Origin: Akkermansia sp.
Lineage (GTDB): Bacteria > Verrucomicrobiota > Verrucomicrobiia > Verrucomicrobiales > Akkermansiaceae
DNA length: 64,000 nt
Reading direction: 5' to 3'
NCBI GenBank assembly: GCA_030523775.1
Contig: JAUNHW010000002.1
Span: 86,981 to 150,980, forward strand
Shown: piece after piece, positions 59,778 to 64,000 of the stretch
How positions within the stretch are numbered: the first letter of the stretch is position 1
How the letters are laid out: each line of letters opens with the position of its first letter
Notes under the pieces: model-generated
What the model saw: the letters and a program-made list of their open reading frames with translations, nothing else
Told to the model about the DNA's origin: nothing
Database searches by the model: none
Program-made: the position numbers and the translations under genes

Positions 59778-59813
59778 GTCTCCCGGTTTTATGACACACG
59801 CATCAAATAAGGC

Positions 59814-59842
59814 TTGATTGCCCGGCGGGAAACAGGTATACT
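59814..59842 (+). promoter_or_regulatory. Promoter of rpoA-rplQ
   Basis: TTGATT (59814-59819), 17 nt, TATACT (59837-59842). The leader is about 90 nt, one of the few long leaders here; it may carry translational control. Confidence 0.75.
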
Positions 59843-59937
59843 CCGCCCGCGCGAGTTTAATCAAAACCCGGTCGTAGGTCCTCCCTTTCCCCACGGAAGC
59901 AGAGCTCGCACGGAGGGAAACCCGGCCACCACATACC

Positions 59938-61065
59938 ATGCCTGACAACACAGAAAACGAGCAAGGGGTCATTCAACTGGCCCATTTCGAGATTCCGAAC
60001 ACCCTCCACCGCATCGAGGACCCGGAAGACGCCAACCACATCACCTTCATCGCGGAGCCCATCGAGACGGGTTTCGGCCACACGCTGGGCAACTCCCTGC
60101 GCCGTGTGCTCCTGAGCTCCCTGGAGGGTGCCGCCATCACCAGCGTCCGCATCGCCGGCGCACAGCATGAGTTCACCTCGCTCCCCGGCGTGGTGGAGGA
60201 CGTCACCGAAATCATCCTCAACCTCAAGAAGGTCAAGTTCATCCACCACGGCAAGGAGCCGCGCACCCTTTCCCTCCGCGTCACCAAGCAGGGCGAAGTC
60301 ACCGCCGCCGACATCAAGGAGGACCACATGTACACCGTCGTCAACAAGGACCAGGTCATCTGCCACCTGGACCAGAGCACCATCTTCGACTGCGATTTCG
60401 AGGTCAACGTGGGCCGCGGCTTCCACACCGCAGACGACAACAACGACAAGGACCGCCCCATCGGCGTCATCCCCATTGATTCCATCTTCTCCCCGGTCAC
60501 CCGCGTGAAGTACGCGGTGGACAACGCCCGCGTGGGGCAGATGACGGAGTTCGACAAGCTGATACTGGACGTGTGGACGGATGGGCGCGTGACGCCGGAC
60601 AGCGCCATGCTGCAGGCAGCGAGCATCCTGCGCCACCACCTGGATGTGTTTGTGGACGACGACACGCGCCGCGTGGAGTTCGACAAGGCCTCCGGTGCGG
60701 ATCAGGACGCGAACACGGCACAGCTGCGCAAGCTGCTCAACATGAGCGTGAACGAGATCGAGCTTTCCGTGCGCGCCGCCAACTGCCTGAACAACGCCAA
60801 CATCACCACGGTGGGCCAGCTCGCCATGAAGACGGAGGCGGAGATGCTCAAGTACCGCAACTTCGGCAAGAAGTCCCTGAACGAAATCAAGGACAAGCTG
60901 GTGCAGCACGGCCTCTCCCTGGGCATGCAGTTCGACCCGAAGCTGCTCGCCCCCGCCAGCGGCGGTTCCTCCCGCCTGCGCGACACGGAGGAGGACACCC
61001 GCGGCACGGACCTGCAGGCCCTCATCTCCCACAACATCGACGTCTATTCCGACGAAGACGAATAA
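59938..61065 (+). CDS. rpoA: DNA-directed RNA polymerase subunit alpha
   Basis: 375 residues. The N-terminal dimerisation domain contains GFGHTLGNSLRRVLLSSLEG. The C-terminal domain for UP-element and activator contact is intact (SVNEIELSVRAANCLNNANI, LLKYRN-like MLKYRNFGKKSLNEIKDKL). It has an extra acidic tail of ~45 residues (DTEEDTRGTD...YSDEDE), longer than the E. coli protein. It has its own promoter, so here rpoA-rplQ stands apart from the S4/S11/S13 genes. The ATG lacks a nearby Shine-Dalgarno. Confidence 0.98.
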   Translation: MPDNTENEQGVIQLAHFEIPNTLHRIEDPEDANHITFIAEPIETGFGHTLGNSLRRVLLSSLEGAAITSVRIAGAQHEFTSLPGVVEDVTEIILNLKKVKFIHHGKEPRTLSLRVTKQGEVTAADIKEDHMYTVVNKDQVICHLDQSTIFDCDFEVNVGRGFHTADDNNDKDRPIGVIPIDSIFSPVTRVKYAVDNARVGQMTEFDKLILDVWTDGRVTPDSAMLQAASILRHHLDVFVDDDTRRVEFDKASGADQDANTAQLRKLLNMSVNEIELSVRAANCLNNANITTVGQLAMKTEAEMLKYRNFGKKSLNEIKDKLVQHGLSLGMQFDPKLLAPASGGSSRLRDTEEDTRGTDLQALISHNIDVYSDEDE

Positions 61066-61101
61066 ACCATCAACCATTCAACATCTAACTAGAAACATAC
61101 C

Positions 61102-61557
61102 ATGAGACACGGAGTAAAGAAAGCCAAGCTTCAGCGCACGGCATCACATCGCAAGGCCATGCTGGCCAACCAGGCTTGCAGCCTCATCAGCAACGGCCGC
61201 ATCACCACCACGCTTGCCAAGGCCAAGGCGCTTCGCCCCTATGTGGAGAAGCTCATCACCCTGGCCAAGAAATCCACCCTGCACACGCGCCGCCAGGCCC
61301 TGGCAGCCCTGCCGCAGCCCAAGGTGGTGCGCAAGCTCTTCTCCGAGGTGGCGGAAGCCACCAAGGAGCGCCAGGGCGGCTACTGCCGCATCGTGAAGCT
61401 CGGCCAGCGCAAGACGGACAGCGCCCCCATGGCCCTCATCGAGATTATCGACCTGCCCCAGCTCCAGGCCCCCGTGGCCCCGGTGACCACCACGTCCACC
61501 GGCTCCACCGCCGAGGAAGCCCCCGCCGCCCCGGCGGAGACCCCCGCCGCAGAGTAA
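61102..61557 (+). CDS. rplQ: 50S ribosomal protein L17
   Basis: 151 residues. The L17 core is MRHGVKKAKLQRTASHRKAM and LANQACSLISNGRITTTLAKAKALRP, with the C-terminal GGYCRIVKLGQRKTDSAPMA block. A low-complexity Ala/Pro/Thr tail of about 30 residues (TTSTGSTAEEAPAAPAETP) follows, absent from E. coli L17. It is cotranscribed with rpoA, 36 nt downstream, and ends in a strong terminator. The rpoA-rplQ order is the conserved bacterial arrangement. Confidence 0.97.
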   Translation: MRHGVKKAKLQRTASHRKAMLANQACSLISNGRITTTLAKAKALRPYVEKLITLAKKSTLHTRRQALAALPQPKVVRKLFSEVAEATKERQGGYCRIVKLGQRKTDSAPMALIEIIDLPQLQAPVAPVTTTSTGSTAEEAPAAPAETPAAE

Positions 61558-61581
61558 GCAAGGCAACAGAACATATCACCG

Positions 61582-61616
61582 GCGGGCGGCTTCCCAATGA
61601 AGCCGCCCGCTTTTTT
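61582..61616 (+). terminator. Intrinsic terminator of rpoA-rplQ
   Basis: Perfect 12-bp arms GCGGGCGGCTTC and GAAGCCGCCCGC, loop CCAAT, then TTTTTT. Confidence 0.95.
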
Positions 61617-61642
61617 CATGCGCGTGCGGGTGCATTCCCGCC

Positions 61643-62160
61643 CTACTTGCCCGGCGCGTTCGTGCCCTCCAGCACGATGACCTCCAGGGGCTGGAGGGTG
61701 ATGTCGATTTCCGCGTCCACGTCTACGGGCTGGTCCGTGAGGTTGGGGAGGGCTCGCTGGTCCGCGTAGGAATTTTTCAGGGTGACGGTACCGCTGACGC
61801 CGGGCGGCACGTCCAGCGCCTGGCGCAGGGTGGTATGTTGTCCCACCCGCTATCCAGCACCATGCCGTCCACCCGGTCGCCGCGCTGCGTGTGCAGCTAC
61901 GCGTTCCACGTGTCCAGCAGCTCCGTCCACATCGTCTCGTCCGTGCGGTTCTTCTCGTCGCGCGGCGCGTACCGGTCGTTGTAGTGGATGAACGGATGAT
62001 AGGCCGCGGGGCGCTCACGCTCCAGATACGCCAGCACGGAACGCCGCGCCTGCTGCGGCGCAATCAGCCCCACCGTACCACCGCGCGGCAGATTTGCGCT
62101 GGCAATGTGCGCGCGGGTGTGGTAGAATACGCGGAGACGGCGGGGCAAGCCCGCCCGCAA
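61643..62160 (-). pseudogene. Degraded alpha-galactosidase-like (clan GH-D) gene
   Basis: The minus strand encodes AYHPFIHYNDRYAPRDE and TMWTELLDTWNA, then an in-frame TAG at 61897-61899, then LHTQRGDRVDGMVLDSGWDN. This resembles the catalytic barrel of GH36/GH27-like proteins with their HYNSW and DDGWD blocks. After SGWDN the frame changes and jumps to a beta-sandwich-like C-terminus (SGTVTLKNSYADQRALPNL...VIVLEG). So there is a nonsense codon, a frameshift and a large internal deletion, and the N-terminus is missing. Such proteins are often annotated as enterotoxin in Akkermansia; that comparison is from memory. Confidence 0.7.
62100..62128 (+). promoter_or_regulatory. Possible promoter of the acyl-ACP synthetase gene
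   Basis: TGGCAA (62100-62105), 17 nt, TAGAAT (62123-62128). The leader is about 45 nt and overlaps the pseudogene. Confidence 0.45.
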
Positions 62161-62177
62161 CCCCTTTCCATACGGCT

Positions 62178-64000
62178 ATGGCAACACTGAACGTCACCGG
62201 ACAGGAGAACATCATCCACCCCGGCTTCTACATGCCGAACCGCCTGAGCATTGGCGCAGGCAAGGCCCTGCACCACCTGCTGGGCGGCAAGGTTTCCTAT
62301 CTGGTGGATCCCACCTACCCGCCTGCGGAGGAGATTATGGATTTCCTGAAACGCAAGGGCGGGGATATCGTGTACTTCGACTTCCGCAAGACCACATCGC
62401 GCGCGGTGCGCGAGCAGATTCAGCTGGAGCTTGGCAAGGGACGCAGCGTGGTGTTCCTGCCGGGGCACGTGGCCAAGACGCGCGGGTGCATTGCAGATGT
62501 GCCCTCCCCGTTCCTCTCCACGGTGGGCAGCCTGCACATATCCCCCATCCCGCTGTTCCTGGCGTATTACGGGGACGACCTGATGACGCTGTACCGGGAT
62601 GCGCCGGACGCCGGCGAGTACCGTGAGGAGTTCTGCATACTGCCGCAGCTGGCGCCGGGCCCGCAAACGGGCGAGCGCCTGCTGGCCGCGTGGATGCAGA
62701 AGGGGCAGGAGCTTTTCTCTGCGCACCCGCTGCTGCGCGGCTCGCTCACCACCATGCTGGTGAAATCCATGAAGGCGCACCCCAAGGTGGAGGTCATCGA
62801 TGGGCTCACGCACACGAGCCTGCCGTTCTTCAAGCTGCTGGGCGTGGCCATGACCGTATCCAAATGGCTGAGCGACACCTACCCGCACGAGAAGCGGCTG
62901 GGCGTCATCCTGCCGCCGGGGCCCGGCTGCACCATAGCCACGGTGGCGTGCCTGCTCTCCGGCATCACCCCGGTGATGGTGAACTACGCCTGCACCAAGG
63001 CCTCGTTCGAGAGCACGGTGCGGCAATCCGGCGTGGAGCATTTCATCACGGCGGCCAAGTTCCGCCAGAAGCTGCCCACCTTCCCCTGGCCGGAGGAAGG
63101 GAAGCTAGTGTTCGTGGAAACGCTGCTGCACAGCCTGAGCAAGGCCTCCGTCATCCGCAACGTGCTGCTGGCCAAGGCCGCGCCCGCCGCGCTCATCTGC
63201 CGCATGTTCGGCACGGATGCCCGCAGCAACAACGATGAAGCCGTGCTGCTCTTCACCAGCGGCTCCTCCGGGGAACCCAAGGGAGTGGCGCTCACCCACC
63301 GCATGATCCTGGCCAACTGCGCCCAGTGCCTGGCGCGCTTCAGCCTGGGCAGCGATGACAAATTCCTGGCGAGCCTGCCCGTGTTCCACAGCTTCGGGCT
63401 CACCATCACCACCATGCTGCCGCTGCTCGCCGGGTTCGGCACCTGCGCGTTCCCCAGCCCCACGGAGGCGCGCAGCCTGTGCGACCTGGTGAAGCGCCAC
63501 AAGCTCTCCCTGGTGTGCGCCACGCCCACCTTCGCCCGCGCCATGCTGCGCCGTGCGGATGAATCCACCTTCCGCTCCGTGAAGTACTTCATTGTGGGCG
63601 CGGAGAAGCTGCAGCCCTCGCTGGAGGAGGAATTCAAGACACGCTGCGGCGTGACCCTGCTGGAAGGCTACGGGCTCACGGAAGCCGCGCCCGTGTGCGC
63701 CGTGAACGTGCCGGACGCCCCGCCGCTGCCCGGCTCCGCCTTCTATGTGCCGGGGCTGGTGAAGCGCAGCATAGGCGCCGCGCTGCCCGGCATTGCCGTG
63801 CGCATTACGGATGTGGACGATGAGAACCGCATCCTCCCGCTCACCGAGCAGGGCATGCTCTGGATCAAGGGCGCCAACATCTTCGGCGGCTACATCGGCA
63901 AGCCGGAGCTCAACAACGATATCTTCAAGGACGGTTGGTTCAAGACAGGGGACATCGGCAAGCTGGACCTCAACGGCTTCATCAGCCTGGGCGGCCGCCT
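62178..64000 (+). CDS. AMP-binding acyl-ACP/acyl-CoA synthetase-like protein, 3' end outside window
   Basis: At least 607 residues, open to the window edge. The first ~190 residues (MATLNVTGQENIIHPGFYMP...) resemble a glycerophospholipid acyltransferase-like region (GRSVVFLPGHVAKTRGCI, SPIPLFLAYYGDDL). From about 200 an adenylate-forming domain follows: P-loop LLFTSGSSGEPKGVALTH, the LLEGYGLTEAAP motif and the DGWFKTGDIG motif close to the edge. The combination recalls the Aas protein (2-acylglycerophosphoethanolamine acyltransferase/acyl-ACP synthetase), which recycles lysophospholipids. Which acyl carrier it uses cannot be told. Confidence 0.85.
   Translation, partial: MATLNVTGQENIIHPGFYMPNRLSIGAGKALHHLLGGKVSYLVDPTYPPAEEIMDFLKRKGGDIVYFDFRKTTSRAVREQIQLELGKGRSVVFLPGHVAKTRGCIADVPSPFLSTVGSLHISPIPLFLAYYGDDLMTLYRDAPDAGEYREEFCILPQLAPGPQTGERLLAAWMQKGQELFSAHPLLRGSLTTMLVKSMKAHPKVEVIDGLTHTSLPFFKLLGVAMTVSKWLSDTYPHEKRLGVILPPGPGCTIATVACLLSGITPVMVNYACTKASFESTVRQSGVEHFITAAKFRQKLPTFPWPEEGKLVFVETLLHSLSKASVIRNVLLAKAAPAALICRMFGTDARSNNDEAVLLFTSGSSGEPKGVALTHRMILANCAQCLARFSLGSDDKFLASLPVFHSFGLTITTMLPLLAGFGTCAFPSPTEARSLCDLVKRHKLSLVCATPTFARAMLRRADESTFRSVKYFIVGAEKLQPSLEEEFKTRCGVTLLEGYGLTEAAPVCAVNVPDAPPLPGSAFYVPGLVKRSIGAALPGIAVRITDVDDENRILPLTEQGMLWIKGANIFGGYIGKPELNNDIFKDGWFKTGDIGKLDLNGFISLGGR

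Overview
The window is GC-rich chromosomal DNA, mostly housekeeping genes, with a few accessory and glycan-degrading loci. The set is a secreted sulfatase, a GH2 beta-galactosidase and a GH84 hexosaminidase that both carry F5/8C (CBM32-like) modules, a remnant of an alpha-galactosidase-like gene, a very large C-terminal-barrel autotransporter and eukaryote-like regulators. It points to a host- or mucin-associated member of the Verrucomicrobiota, probably Akkermansia-like. That placement is inference from gene content; no 16S gene is present.

Layout. 1-3017 (minus): ribH (cut by the window edge), a DEDD exonuclease, an mtaD-type deaminase and a membrane protein. 3173-4460: two AT-richer lipoproteins, next to the initiator tRNA (4622-4695). 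4847-10513: an autotransporter whose N-terminus looks like an IdeS/Mac (C66) cysteine protease. 10760-11104: rplS. 11250-15266: an operon of sulfatase, SAH-hydrolase-like protein and membrane protein. 15608-19064: thiD, gatA, gatC and two small membrane proteins. 19330-31443: ndk, a GH2 enzyme, purB, a six-hairpin glycosidase-like protein, a nitroreductase-like protein, a candidate structured RNA, mnmG and a small secreted protein. 31454-38418 (minus): Ser/Thr kinase, WecG-type transferase, flotillin plus NfeD, HU, pdxJ and purH. 38644-41364: ileS. 41591-44836: a second SPFH/NfeD pair and a zinc-ribbon protein, bracketed by two direct copies of the 3' end of the GH84 gene. 44515-50971: GH84, a thioredoxin-like protein and an ankyrin protein. 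51035-53384: gltX and queA. 53463-57886: a five-gene signalling operon. 58260-61557: guaB, rpoA and rplQ. 61643-62160: a pseudogene. 62178-end: an acyl-ACP/acyl-CoA synthetase cut by the window edge.

The most novel locus is 53463-57886. It holds a STAS anti-sigma antagonist, a RelA/SpoT-type synthetase domain protein, an HD(SpoT-like)-STAS-APH-kinase fusion, a tyrosine-phosphatase-like protein and an RsbW-like ATPase. It looks like a partner-switching module wired to alarmone synthesis and hydrolysis. A second theme is that many promoters place the -10 hexamer only 6-12 nt before the start codon, so many mRNAs here are predicted to be leaderless or nearly so.
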